Origin: Azolla pinnata
Taxonomy: Eukaryota; Streptophyta; Polypodiopsida; Salviniales; Salviniaceae
NCBI GenBank assembly: GCA_037176905.1
Contig: JBBBWG010031086.1
Location: forward strand, 1 to 64,000
DNA: 64,000 nt
Direction: 5' to 3'
Shown here: piece after piece, positions 47,655-60,700 of the stretch
Numbering within the stretch: the first letter of the stretch is position 1
How the letters are laid out: each line of letters starts with the position of its first letter
Notes under the pieces: generated by a model
What the model saw: the letters and a program-made list of their open reading frames with translations, nothing else
The model's database searches: none
What the model was told of the DNA's origin: nothing
Position numbers and translations under genes: made by a program

Positions 47655-49395
47655 GCATTAGCATCAAAAACTAAGCAAAAGATAGCAGCTCTGCTCCTTG
47701 ACTTTGAAAAAGCTTATGATCGCGTTAGATTGGAATTTCTTGGAAGGTAGAGGAGCCTTTGTATTCTTCGGCCTCTGGTCATGTTCTTCTTGCAAGATGA
47801 CAAAGGCCTCGCTTTTGAACTTTCTCCATCGGTGCGTCGAGGATGTCTGCGGAGGCTATGAGCAACTACCCGACTATAGAGGACATCGGATTAAAAAGCA
47901 TCGATATTCCTTTATCAAACAAGGAGATTCTGGAATCGGAATTCTCGGATAATACACGTTTTTCGGGATAAGGAGATGGGAACAATCTACAAAGAGCTGA
48001 AACGGCTATACAGGAGTTTGGTCTCGCATCGGGAGCTCAAATTAATTGAAACAAAACAATAGGACTTTGGATCGGTCCAACTAACCCTCCGTCATGGTCC
48101 CCATATCCTGGTTTTCGATGGATCCTCAAAGGTACACCGATACGCTATCTTGGATGTCAAATAGAGATTCATCTCTCACCTGGACGACATATTGTTCCTT
48201 TACTTCTTAGCATTCGTCAGAAATTGTTTGGTTGGAGTACATCATGCCATTCCTTAGTAGGTAGGGTGATTGTAGCAAGCCGCGTCTTGTTGGCAACAAT
48301 ATGGTATATACTATCGAGTTAGATCTTTCCCAAATCATGTATTACTTAAGTTTAACGAATGATTTGTTTTTTTCTACAATTCAGATAAGGGGAAGGTTCG
48401 GCAAGAGCTAAAATGTCATGTTCTGTTATCACATTATCGACATCGAGAGGTGGTTTGAGTATTGCAGATGTAATGGAGCAAAGTAAACTTTGTTAGCAAA
48501 ATTGGTTATTCGTAGTTTTTTGCCAATGGATTAAGCTTGGAAGTTGCTAATGAGAAATAGATTTTCTCAATGTTCACCTGTAGTGGGTCATCCATGAGAG
48601 GTTAATGTGCGATGGATATTCAATAAGGACCAATGATTTATGTATGTCAGGAACTGGGAAGATAAATTTATTAATGGAATTTGACATGTGTGGGTTGTAA
48701 TGCGTACAAGCTTAGAATATAAGAATGGTTTTCAACAAGGATGAGATACTTTTACAACCTCTAATTTGGAATCCACGAATCACCACTCGAGATAAATAGA
48801 TGGTTGGAAACCAAACCTCATTTACAAATAGAGCCACTGTAGTGAGTATATAGCTCAGTAGAGCAAGTCATAATCCATGGTGCTTGTTATGCGATCATGA
48901 ACAAGAAACTCAACATCATTGCTTATGGGGTTGTATTCACGCTCAACAAATTTGGGGAAGGGTTATACGGTTGTTTGAGTGTCGACAAGTACATGGTACG
49001 GTAACATGAGAATCTCCTTCTCTCCTCCAAGGCCTTGCTTTTTATGACAATGATAAGTTTAATTAACCTTGTATTTCACAGGGACGTGCATACAATCACG
49101 ACTTCTTCTGTTTTATCCCTTTTTAACTCAAGAGGATGTGATAGATAACATTCTCTTGTGGGAATTGCTCAACAGCACTATCCTTTGGGTGGTTTGGAAG
49201 TCTCGATATGTCAAGGTAATGGAAGGAATACGAACACCTCCCATTAAGGCAGCCAGGGACATTTGATCTAATATGGTTCACACAATTGAAGGTCAGTATG
49301 ATAACATTAAAGGGGATTTAGAAGCAGATATGAAAGAACATGAGAATTTTCATCAAATGTGAGAAGATGGTCCTTTTTATTCATTCATCAGAACT
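47655..49395 (+). mobile_element. LINE (non-LTR retrotransposon) tail: reverse-transcriptase part and zf-RVT part, decayed
   Basis: At 47696 the plus strand encodes LDFEKAYDRVRLEFL, the reverse-transcriptase motif of plant LINEs. At about 48095-48165 it encodes SWSPYPGFRWILKGTPIRYL, then GCQI, and at about 48190-48300 HIVPLLLSIRQKLFGWSTS and VASRVLLATIWYI. At about 48888-48985 comes CDHEQETQHHCLWGCIHAQQ followed by IWGRVIRLF, the zinc-binding zf-RVT segment, and near 49140 IDNILLWELLNSTILWVVWK. Matches fall in different frames with stops between them, so the copy is dead. The endonuclease half is missing, consistent with 5' truncation. No clear poly(A) tail or target duplication is visible. 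Confidence 0.85.
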
Positions 49396-49499
49396 TTGCT
49401 CCCCCTCAGTGGATTTCCTCCTCACCATGAGTACTGCTTAGTTGTATAAGTCAGCCCCATATTTGGGGCCCGTGGTATTTTATAACTAATGGCAGGATA

Positions 49500-49700
49500 A
49501 GTGTTTTTTTAAAATGCCAAGAAATGGAATATGATATTTTCTAGAATTGTAAATTTGTATAATTATTTAACATATTTTTGCATATTTAACCTATATTTTA
49601 CATATTTAACCCATATTACCGGGTATGTTGTGTAATTATAAAAGTCTTATTTAATAATTTTAAAATATGGTGCACATGTTACGACATTGATATGTTATGA
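49500..49700. repeat. Dispersed repeat family B, copy 3 (partial)
   Basis: Begins within the family at GCCAAGAAATGGAATATGAT and continues with AATTATTTAACATATTTTTG, TATTTAACCTATATTTTACA and TATTTAACCCATATTACC. The 5' third is absent. Confidence 0.65.
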
Positions 49701-49705
49701 GCCAA

Positions 49706-49717
49706 GGTTCGAATCTC
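49706..49717 (+). promoter_or_regulatory. Exact Pol III B-box word between family B copies
   Basis: GGTTCGAATCTC matches the B-box consensus of tRNA genes and SINEs. No convincing A box is found at the expected distance upstream, so a SINE fragment or chance match is possible. Confidence 0.3.
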
Positions 49718-49774
49718 ACGTCTATCACTTTAGAACTATCGGGTCACTCCTACAGCCAGACTACCAGCTTATTA

Positions 49775-50150
49775 CCGATAAATACGTTTTAAAATGCTCA
49801 GACGTATTTTACAGGTATTTAACATTTTGGAACAATCAATTTTAAGCCAAATATAAAGAATAACTTTTACTAGGGCTACATTTTTGTTTGGAAAGTGAAT
49901 ATTAGTCTTCTTATAAACTTAAAATTTAAGCTTGATTTTCTATAATTTGAAAGTTACTAATGCCAAGAAATGGAATATAAAAGATATTAGTAATACATAG
50001 GTTTAATTAATTGCAAAATGTGTATGAGTATTTAACGTATTTAACCCATGTTTAACATATTCAACAAATATATGATAAAATACATACTTACAGATTTCTT
50101 ATTAAATACTTTAAAAGTACATAGCATATGTATGCTCTGCGGTGTATGTA
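49775..50150. repeat. Dispersed repeat family B, copy 4
   Basis: Contains CAGGTATTTAACATTTTGG, TTACTAGGGCTACATTTT, AAGCTTGATTTTCTATAATT, CCAAGAAATGGAATATAAAA, GGTTTAATTAATTGCAAAA and GTATTTAACCCATGTTTAAC. The terminus is AAAGTACATAGCATATGTATG. The same words occur in the same order as at 14130. Confidence 0.7.
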
Positions 50151-50689
50151 CCAACATCGCCGCTGAGTGAGTAAGAACAATATTCTCGCATCTTGATGGA
50201 AGCCTTTAGTATCAATATCTTCGGGATCGAGGATCGATCGATCATCATCAAATTGCAAGGGGTTTTGGGGGGCGATTGCAGGAGAAGCGGATCACTTGCT
50301 GGGACTTCTTTTTGGAGGATCTTCGCCAATCTTCCGTTCGGGAAAAGCGCGCCCAGCCGCCGCATTTGCAGGCTAAAAAGGCTAACGAATCCGAAGCCTC
50401 GCACGATGATTTCGCTCGCAGGGGATCGTGCGAGGAACAGATCGGTCTGATTGCTCTGCCAGAGTGTTGTTCTCGGCACGTTTGTGCATGCGAGCATCGA
50501 CCTGTGTGTGTGTCAGAAGAAAGCCTTGCTGTGAGCTGGTGCAGAGAGAGCAGAGAGATTGGGGAGGAGAAGTGAGGGGGAAGTGATGAGGATCTAACGG
50601 GTCCTGTTGGTGTTGGGTCATACGAACACGGCTTCGCACTCACCAAGGCCACACTTCGTGGATCGTCTTCTGTCTCCGATTTCGGCCTC

Positions 50690-50905
50690 AGAAGACGTTA
50701 ATATACATCGTTCTTCTGTTCTGGCTTTTCCAGAAGACGTTGTTAATATATATCTTTCTTCTGTTCTGGTTTTTCCAGAAGACGTTAATATATCTTTCCT
50801 CTGTTCTGGCTTTTCCAGAAGACATTAGTATATCTTTCTTCTGTTCTGGCTTTTCCAGAAGACATTAGTATATCTTTCTTCTGTTCTGGCTTTTCCAGAA
50901 CATGG
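50690..50905. repeat. 40-bp minisatellite, 5 copies
   Basis: CTGTTCTGG recurs at 50715, 50761, 50801, 50841 and 50881. Units combine GAAGACGTTAATATATCTTT and CTTCTGTTCTGGCTTTTCCA. The last three periods are exactly 40 bp. Confidence 0.93.
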
Positions 50906-51366
50906 ATGGATGGATGGATCGATCTGACTTTGGGGGAACAAGCGCAGCGCTCATTTCTCTGGAACATGAGGCTGGCAACGAAGTTTTCAAAGCGAGAAAG
51001 ATGGAGGAGAGGTCCCCACGCGCAAGGCCCCCTCCCCTCTCTCTCGCTTTGAAAGCCTGCTTGTTCTTGCGCTCGCATCTCTCTCTCCATAGGATAATAA
51101 GACAGCAAAAGCTCCGTCCATGTACAGAGAATAAGAAGCAGAAGAAGCAGCAGAAGCAGAAGCAGAAGCAGAAACAGAACCAGTTTCTCAGAGCCCTTGT
51201 CCCCATTCTCGACCAGACTCCGCATCCAGACCCTAGACCCAGACCCTAGACCCAGACCCTAAAGGCACAGGAGGCGCATACTGCTGGGTATCGGTGGGGA
51301 TCGGAAAAGACTCGCGCTATTGTTCTAAAGCGATTATCGCGCATCGGAGGCGGAGGAGAGGCCACC

Positions 51367-52008
51367 ATGCTCGACGATGAGAAGCAGACGATGCAGTTGC
51401 CGATGGCGCGGCGAGATGATGCAGCGGATCCGCAGTCGCCGGTAGACCTCCTCGACAGGACATGGCACTACGACTGCGTCGTGGGCCCAATTCACCCATC
51501 AGCATCTCCATCATCGGTGTTGGATCAGCAGTTGTCCAACATCAACAACAGTAGCAGCAACTGTAACAACAACAACAACAACAACAACAATATGAAGAGA
51601 TCGCAGGCTGATCGGTCGGACATCGACGACAACCAGGTCGGCGAGGACAGTGTGAAACCATTGCGCCGCGTCAAGCTTGTTGTTCTTCCCGCGACTAGCG
51701 AATCCTCCTCCTCCTCCTCCTCCTCCCCTGATGGCTATGTCAGCCTGTCGCGCTTCATCGGCCCCGCCACCGACGACAGCCCTCTCGGCAACTCCTCCAG
51801 ATTCGTCGGCTCGCCTCTCAGCATCACCACCTCCTCTGCTTCTTCTGATTCTTCTAACATTGGTGGTGGTGATGCTACTTGCAGACAGGAAGAAGAAGGG
51901 ATTCGTGCTTTCGACGGTAAGTCCCACCACCGCCACGCATCGGCTTTCTCCCGCCGTTTCTTCAACCCTTCCCGGATTAGTTCCTTGTGGCTTGCCATCC
52001 ACAATTGA
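51367..52008 (+). CDS. Hypothetical low-complexity protein or first exon of an unidentified gene
   Basis: An open frame of 213 codons starts MLDDEKQTMQLPMARRDDA. It includes LDRTWHYDCVVGP, an Asn run from (AAC)n, a Ser run from (TCC)n and a Ser-rich tail. The GC-rich composition and third-position pattern differ from the flanking AT-rich spacer, which favours coding. A strong donor, CGACG|GTAAGTC, lies at 51916/51917, so the real exon may stop there. A possible following segment at about 52110-52190 (PVWELPKHRFHCMDIESYAP) has only a weak acceptor. I recognise no domain. It lies head-on upstream of RAD54 by 2.7 kb. Confidence 0.4.
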   Translation: MLDDEKQTMQLPMARRDDAADPQSPVDLLDRTWHYDCVVGPIHPSASPSSVLDQQLSNINNSSSNCNNNNNNNNNMKRSQADRSDIDDNQVGEDSVKPLRRVKLVVLPATSESSSSSSSSPDGYVSLSRFIGPATDDSPLGNSSRFVGSPLSITTSSASSDSSNIGGGDATCRQEEEGIRAFDGKSHHRHASAFSRRFFNPSRISSLWLAIHN

Positions 52009-52026
52009 TTCCTCCGATTCCGTTTA

Positions 52027-52064
<38 letters not shown>

Positions 52065-52076
52065 TACACACACACA
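52027..52076. repeat. (CA)n microsatellite
   Basis: CA dinucleotides with one TA and one AAATA interruption. Confidence 0.9.
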
Positions 52077-52329
52077 TGCATACATACATGCATATACTCA
52101 TTATATGAGCCTGTGTGGGAGCTTCCGAAACACCGATTCCACTGTATGGATATCGAGTCATATGCTCCTGTGAAAGACCCTGAAATCAACAAAGCTTCTC
52201 CTTTTTGTTTTTGTTTATCTTTGTGTGCATATAGATTTTTGCCTGCTTTTGGTGTAATCTTGTCTCTCTCCCTTCTCTTCAATCTTTGTTTGGTACATTG
52301 GCTATACAATTGTAAGAGAAAAATTTAAA

Positions 52330-54600
52330 CCCACCCCCCCCCCCACCCCCCGTTATATAACTTACTGCGAGGGCTTCGATTCAAGCTAAAAAACTTTGAA
52401 ATCCGATATCACACGAGGGAGCTATAAGTTTTCTGGTGTAGGCAGTCGTCTTGTTTGGTCCCTTCCTCAATTCTGACACCCCCGATTTTGGTTTTCGCAA
52501 TTTGATACGATACCCCTAGCTCAAAATGTTGAATTGTACTCCTTTTGACGTAACATTGGAAGTCGATGCCATCGTTCGGGTGTTGACTAATTCATGACCG
52601 GGTTAAGGATACAAGTAGAGGAGCAATCGAGGATATAATCCGTTGCCACGCAGTTAGGTTAGGGTAGTTATTTTTTTGTGAATCGATAAGGCCCCTTTTG
52701 TCTCTTAAAGTGTAAAAGGCCATCCTTGCAATTCACAGGAAACATCGCTTTGGATCGATTTTGCCGGGTTAAAGATCACGCGTGGAACCTTCGATGCATC
52801 CCAAACCTGATCTGCATAGAACTCGGTCTGTTTGGGAAAGAGTCTAACCTGCCCATCAAGCTAGAATATCGATGACTTTTTTCTTTTTTTTATTATTAGC
52901 TATTTATGTTCTGATGGTCTACCTAATGACTCTTTCTTAGCATATTTAGAGAATATTATAATCACATGCTTTACCGCCATGTTGCGATATTATTGTCGTT
53001 GCAACATCAATGTTGATCGCCTTATCTTTGAAGCTGTTTCTATCAGCTAAAATACATTGTGTTTAGAATGTAGGACCAGCAAGGCCTTAGACCACAGAAA
53101 TGGTCCAAGATATTTATCTTGAAATAAAGCAGATGTTTATGGGGGATTCATACGCGAGCTTGTTGAAATTTGAGGGTAATCGTGATTAAATTTCAATATG
53201 AAGTCCAGTGTGCCACATTCTTTGGGTGAAGTACCTCCCACGATATTGACAATCAAAAGAATTGTGTTTGTTTTGAGTTGACTTCCATCTAATCTAATGA
53301 ATGCTAAAGCAACTCGATACACAATGAACTCAAAATTTTGTCGTAAGAAGACCATTTGACATTGGTACAAATGGGTAATTATGCGGAGTTGGTATCATAG
53401 ATCTAGATATTTGGTTGGCATGAATGAAATTTGTATCGTGATCAACCCAAACAGCATTTATTCCAGAACAACTAACTTAATTGCCGATGAAAAACTCGAC
53501 TACTTGATAAACATAAAAATTAGAAATCGGATTTCTTGACTAAAACCAAATGTTTCATGGTGGTTAAAACGTCAATCATCTAAGAGACAATACTATAACT
53601 TAATAAACTATCGATACATTCGAGTAGACAAATATGAATCCGATTCTGACTGCTATTGATTTGATCTACAACTTATTTGACAATTCAACTTTAAAACACA
53701 TCCAAACTAGTTATCATCACTTCGCTTGAGAATGCATCTCGAGGACGCAAGAGGGCAAATGTTTTATCTTGTGGATTCATGGTCTCCTCCATATCATCGA
53801 TCTCCTTGATTTCGTCTAACCACTTCAATGCGCTATTTCGCAATTATTAGACAATGCCAACTTGCTCATTACTCGCTTCGACGTAATACACGAAGGGCCT
53901 TTTTTTTTCCTTTCAAGATTTGTCTTCTAAACTCCTTTTACATGCATTTTTTTTCTTGGGCTTTTTTTTTTTCAAAATTTTATCCGTCAATTTGTACAAT
54001 AACACTTAAAAAACAAATGTAGATGTGGGAGCTCACATATCTAGCTAAGATTAGCACATCGTTATTATAGTTGAAGGATTCAAGCAGATTGGGTCTTTTC
54101 CCTGTATCCATATTAAACATACAACTTCTAGTTAGTGCATTCCAAGAAAAGACATCTCGAATCTCAACCTCATCAAACACACATCGAGATGACTATCGAA
54201 AGCAATCACATCTCTTTCCTCCAATTTCTTCCAGTGTTTCAAAGACCACCGGTTGCAGTTATTAGTTATTCCTGATGTAAGTATTCCAACTTCACCATTT
54301 TAAACTCTGGATGGATGATTCCCATCAATAACGTTGACAAATATAAAGAAAAAAAAACCAAATCGAATCGATTCAACACAACCATCAAAACCGGATCGAG
54401 CTCAGTTCTCAGCCGATCGAATCGAGCCAAAACATCCGATCGAAAGATTCCAAAACCAAGGTTGAAACCTCGAATTATAACCACATTTCAAAGAGTGTAA
54501 GTTTTAATTGTCATAGCCAAAAAAAACATCCAATTTGAAGTTCCAAAACCAATCGAATTTATAACTGCATTTTCAAATAGTGGAAGTTCAATTCGCACAT
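52330..54600. other. AT-rich spacer before RAD54, no gene recognised
   Basis: A run of C with one A interruption lies at 52333-52350. No supported exon is seen on either strand. An AATCGAATCGATTC-type word is reiterated at 54360-54430. Confidence 0.4.
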
Positions 54601-54625
54601 TTTGTTATTCTTTTTGAAATGCGAA

Positions 54626-54633
54626 GGCGGGAA
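54626..54633 (-). promoter_or_regulatory. E2F-type site upstream of RAD54
   Basis: GGCGGGAA on plus is TTCCCGCC on minus, a canonical E2F site, 72 bp before the RAD54 ATG. It is followed by a GCC-rich leader (54648-54680). E2F control fits S-phase and DNA-repair genes. Confidence 0.55.
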
Positions 54634-54704
54634 TTTGGAAGGCTTTCGCCGCCGCCGTCGCCGCCGCCATCGCCGCGATCTCCCCTCACGGCCCCCCAGA
54701 ATCC

Positions 54705-57700
54705 ATGGCTACGACCCCCTCCGTCCTCTGCAAGAACTGTGGGACGCATGCTCTGGAATGGCGCCCGGATGCCGACGGCGGTGAAGGTGGATACCTTTGT
54801 CCTTCCTGGCGAAGCTACGAAGATGGTGTCGGTTGCTCCCGTGTGATCAGCCTGGAAGAATTCGAGGATCTGTGCGAGGATGCTTTTGTCGATGACGACG
54901 ATGACGACGACAACGACGGCTCTGCCGTTGAAGAAAAAGAAACCGAGGACGATGATAATGATGAATCGGATTCCCCGGGCGAAGATCGGAAAGCAGAAAA
55001 CGTCGCTGCTCTCTTGAGGTTAGAGTCAGATCTTGCCGTGTCTTTCCTTTACTTCGATGTTAGACAAAGTTTTCTCTTCGCGAGTTTTAGAAGTAGGTTT
55101 GCTGCTAGTTTGTCTTGCATGTCTTATTTTCGTTTGATGTTCGTGCTGCCGGTCGATTTTCTTTTGTAATACTATTTCTTTTTTCTCAAATCCTTGTATT
55201 TCTTTTCATATCTGGCAATTAGAAGAATGTTTCTGCTTTTGCAAGTTTATGTTCCCGAATCAAATGTGTTTCATAAAGTTACCACATTGCTAGACGCAGA
55301 GGATGTCACTGCTTGCGAAAGGCATTAATTTCAAGAGCTGTTGCCTTTCGTTTTTAACCTCGAGGTTAAAGCAGACTAGTTTTTTCTAAAGCTCTCATGC
55401 TCTCAACCGTACGTCATAAAATTCATACTTTATGGTATCGGAGAAGCCCAAATGTTCCAACTCTGTAACCGTTCTCTACAGGATTCAATGATTCATTACT
55501 AACTTTTTTACATCTTTATTAATTTGCAATGGTGTTTTAGTTGTGAAATGGCAGCCGACTGAATGATTTGTTGCAAATTTTTATCATCATTATTTTGCAG
55601 TGGTGCTTTAGTTGTCAAAAGGCAGCCCCTACTTCCAAAGGTGTTGTCAGTGTCGAATGCTGTGGAATCAGCGAGAAAGCCTTTCAAATCTCCATGTCCT
55701 GGAGCCAATACTGAGAAAAAATTAGAACTTCAGAGACGCCTTCATGCTCGTAAACGCTTTGTACCATGGGGATCTCGAGAGGCATTATCTCCTATAACAA
55801 ACGTGTTGCTTGAACCTTCACCTTTGCAACCAGCCATAGAAGTTGATAAGGTAGAAGAGCTTCCGCCTGGTATTGCCCCACTCGTGTTGTGGGAGGCAGA
55901 ACTTGATGATAAATCAGATAGAAAGCGCGCACAGATTGTTGTAGATCCTCGGCTTGTACGTTTTTTGCGCCCCCACCAAAGGTACGGGGCCAAACTATGG
56001 AAATATTCAAGTTTATTTACTCTAAACGTTATAAATTATGATAGATGTTTGAAGGTCCTAGACCTTTTTATGAAGCTCGTGCTTGTAGTTGGTCAATTTT
56101 CAATCACCATGGCAATAACTTATTTCCTGAAACATAACTTACGGGATCCTACTAATGTGCAGCCAATTAATAATCTATTTATGGGATTGGGAAATATTTA
56201 ATGGCACGAAGTTGGTTGTACACTGTAAGTATTGTATCTTAGTCAAATACATGGAAAGATGTGTGGATGGTTAAATTGATGGACAAAATATTATGATTAC
56301 AAAGCATATTTAACTGACATTGAACATCACAGAGTTGATTGTACGTTGTAGCTATTGTATCTTAGTTCAATATATGGAAAGATGTGTAGTTCTTCAGTTA
56401 ATGAACAAAGGATTCCACTTATAAGCATATTAGACTGATGCGATATAAACGCTTATCAGTTCTTTGTGATGATATGCATGCCCTTTTCTGTGACCTGATC
56501 AAGCCCTAGCTATTTCATAATCTATCATCTGCCAAATAATATGCGGTATACAGTCTTCCTTCACGTATTGGACAGGACATAGCCGGTTTAAGCTGATTTC
56601 CTTAAAATATCTCAATAGCTTCTGGGGACGGCATAGTCGATTTGAAATTGACCACAAAATGGAAGTCCTCTAGAGATTTCTTTCTCTTACATTTGTAGTA
56701 TGTCTTCAAAACGTGGCTCCCTGCAAACTTCTGCAACATTATAATTCCAGATTCTCCATACAACTTTGATTTGCTAAATATGAGCACCTCTCGCTAGAAG
56801 CAAGGACTTGTGAGGTTAACTCGGTGAAAAAGGAGATTAGCAGTTTATGAATGTATTTGATGTATAAATGTACCAAAATAGGATATTTGGAATGGATTAT
56901 TTACTGTTCACGAGTTTGTATCATGTAAGATGTGACAAAACAGCATATTTGGAATGGATTATAACCCTAAACCCGAAACCCTAAAATTTCTTCATGCAAA
57001 GAGAGAAGCATTTTGACATTGCAGGTGGTAACTGATATTTTTGAAATTCAATCAAACACAAACTGTGAAATTTTTGTTTAGACAAATGGTTCTGAATGTC
57101 AGGACAAAGCTGAATCTTTGTTTGGATTTTCTTGGTTTGATCGAAGTTGGCCAACAGTTTTCTTCCTATAAATTATATGCTTTGAGGAACTGTGATATTC
57201 TATTTCAGGGAAGGTGTGCAGTTTATGTTTGAGTGTGTAGCAGGTCTTCGAGAATTCTCCAAGTCTGAGAACTGTCTAGCAGGATGCATACTTGCTGATG
57301 ATATGGGGTGAGAGGTTGTTCTGAATGGTGTTATTTTCTGCATAGTTAAGTATTTTCTGATGAGTGACAAATTCTACTACAGTCTAGGGAAGACATTGCA
57401 ATCAATTACTTTGCTGTGGACCCTTCTGAAACAGGGCTTTGATGATTCACCTATTGCACAAAAAGTTTTAATTGTTACACCTACTAGTCTTGTCAGCAAC
57501 TGGGAATCAGAAATTGAGAAGTGGCTTGCAGGACAAGTTCGTGTACTGTCACTTTGTGAATCTACTCGGGCAGATGTAATATCTGGTATTGCTGCTTTTT
57601 TGAGTCCTCGAAATTTGTATCAGGTACAAGCTCGAAAGGAATTGCTTTTTTCTCTAGACGTTGATTATGTTCTCTCATATGAAGTACAGTGTGACTATGA

Positions 57701-60700
57701 ATCATTAGGAAGCACATGCCAGATCACAATGTGACTACTTTACTCTATGGACATGCAAAGATTGCCAAGTATCACACCTTTGTGCTTGTCCATTTGCAGG
57801 TTGTGAACTTTTAGATTGTTTGAACTACAATATCTTTCTGCACTAGAACTTAAGTCTGTCTCAGACATGTGTTTCATATAACTTGCTAAAATGTTACCGA
57901 GTATCATGACTGGTCCTATATATTCACTAATCATTGTTGAAGATGTGTCGTGCAATGTGCAGCGGTTGCACAGGGGTTACTTCTATTGATATGATTGTAA
58001 TGCCAGCTCTTACTTTCAGGTTCTTATCTTGTCATACGAAACATTCAGAATACATGCAAATAAGTTTCAGCAACCAGGTAGTTGTGACCTGTTGATATGC
58101 GACGAAGCTCACAGGTTGAAAAACGATCAGACGTGCACCAACAAGGTTAGATATGTGATGAATGATGACCACATAATCATTATAAAATCCAGTTGGTTTT
58201 CCAATCCAGATTAAGATTCTCCTCCAGTTTTCTTTTCATTGGGTACAGGCGTAAGCAAGTTTGCATTGTTATGAAAACCTACCAGTTTTCTTGTCTTTGT
58301 TAAGACCATTTACCTCAGATTTCCTCAAAATTGGCTGTAGGCTTTAGCAAGTTTGCATTGTCGAAGGCGTGTCTTGCTATCTGGTACACCCATGCAGGTG
58401 ATTTATTTTTTGGAGTACGGTTCATGGTTTGAACTTGTGAATGTGCCTTTAACTTCAAGTTTGTACAGAATGATTTAGAGGAGTTCTTTGCTATGGTGAA
58501 TTTTACAAATCCAGGTATTCTTGGAAGTGCATCTGCATTTCGTCGGTACTTTGAGGTTAGGACACATCCAGTCGAGAAGTGAAATATATTATTATGGATG
58601 TGCAATGTTAGGGATAACCAAAAAGGGGATTTTTACCCAATAAACTTTTAATAGGTGCCTATTCTTAATGGCCGTGAACCAAATGCAACTGAAGAGGAGA
58701 GAATTATGGGTTCTGAAAGGTCGTCTGAGCTCAGTGAGAAAGTCAATCAGGTAACTGCAAGTCCTTGACCAAAGTTGTGTTAGGTCATTGTTATTGGTAC
58801 TAATAAATTCATGTTCTTCACTCTTACCTTCTTCAGTTCATTTTACGGAGAACAAATGCCCTTTTATCCAATCATCTACCTCCCAAGGTATAATCAGCAC
58901 ATTTTATTACTGTAGATGTAACTGGTTTTAATCAAACATAAGATACATTATGACAAATAATATAATGTACTCATTTTCCCAGATAGTTGAGATAGTGTGC
59001 TGCAAATTAACCGAGCTTCAAGAAAAGCTCTATCGACATTTTATTCATTCTAAAAATGTAAGTGTTTATCTACAAGAAGACATTTAAAATTTACGTATTG
59101 GTTTAGCTTTTGTCAACAGTTCTTTTGTGACCAATCAGATTCGACAAGTACTGCAAGATAACACAAAGAGAGCACGTGTTTTGTCCTCTATTCTAGCTTT
59201 GAAGAAGTTGTGCAACCATCCAAAAGTAAGTTTCACTTGTTAAGGCCATGTAATCAAATTTGCACTTAAAGTGGAAGCTCTAATCAGAGATCATTAGTGC
59301 ATTTAGTATTTGTTTTTAAAAAAAAGTAATAATCCATGTGAGTTGAAGCATATTTTATTGGTGGTTCACCCGCCTTGGGAGGGACGGATTCCATTTTCTG
59401 CTCGATTTCATGACACTATGTATGCAGCTTATCTATGATACAGTTCGATCTGGTGGATCAAATGCAGCAGGCTTTGAGAACTGCCTAGATTATTTTCCAT
59501 CGGAAATAATTTCTGGAAGGTATTACTTTCTCCAAATAGATGTTAGTCATTTTTGTATTTTTCCTTCACTGTTATTACTATATCATATTCTAACTGTATA
59601 ATTACAATCTGTTCTAGAAACAGGTCCTGGAATGGAATTAATGGAAGCTGGGTTGAGCTATCAGGAAAGATGAGTGTACTTGCTCGATTACTTTGGAAAC
59701 TCCGAGAGACCACAACTGATCGTATTGTGCTTGTTTCGAATTATACCCAGGTTGGTTTAATTAAAATAATTTGTGTTGGGTGATATTATGTAAGTAGTAA
59801 TTGCGTCATGACAGTGGTGTATCTTATGTTGACGAATATTCGTTCCATTCTTTATGTTGCTAGACCTTGGAGCTATTTGCTCAGTTGTGCCGTGAAAGGA
59901 ACTATCCATATGTTAAACTTGATGGCACAACTTCTATCAGCAAGAGGCAGAAGTTAGTCCAGAAATTCAATGATCCGCAGCAGGTACCTCTTAAGACCCC
60001 AAAGCAGCAAATTTAAAGCTGATTGAAGAATGTCCAATAATGGTTCACATATTGTTAATATGGTAGGACGAATTTGCATTCCTTCTCAGTAGCAAAGCTG
60101 GGGGTTGTGGCCTGAATCTAATTGGTGGAAATAGATTAGTTCTCTTTGATCCTGATTGGAATCCAGCAAACGACAAACAGGTCTGTATACTTGACAACAT
60201 ATGGGTGTTTTAAATTGTAATAGCATGGAAAAAAGCGGGCTCTATCATCTATAAAGTCATGTGTATTGGTGCTAGGCAGCTGCACGTGTGTGGAGAGATG
60301 GGCAGAAGAAAAGAGTGTTCATCTACCGGTTTCTGGCAGCAGGAACAATTGAGGAGAAGGTACTCCTTTTGTTAATGATGTTTTCTGTATTACATTAATC
60401 GTAGCATCTATACATTTATATTAAAATAGTGTATCATCCAGGTTTTTGAACGCCAGCTATCTAAGGAGGGCTTGCAGAAAGTTGTTGAACATCAGCAAAT
60501 GGATGATAGTCATTTTCAGGTTCAATAATAAAATTAGAATATTTTAAATGATCTTTAGAGTTAGGAGGAAAACTTTTTAAACCGATGTCGCTGAAACACA
60601 ATTTATGTTCCATTACTTTCTTGAATATGCTCGATCAACCCCTTGTAAGCCATTTCATATGGCCGTTTCATTCCCATTTTCTCTCTTCTAGTTATGAACC

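Noticed and set aside
50111-50652. Overlapping open frames of 85-134 codons on both strands
   Set aside because: They overlap each other in GC-richer sequence with no domain, codon bias or splice support to choose one.
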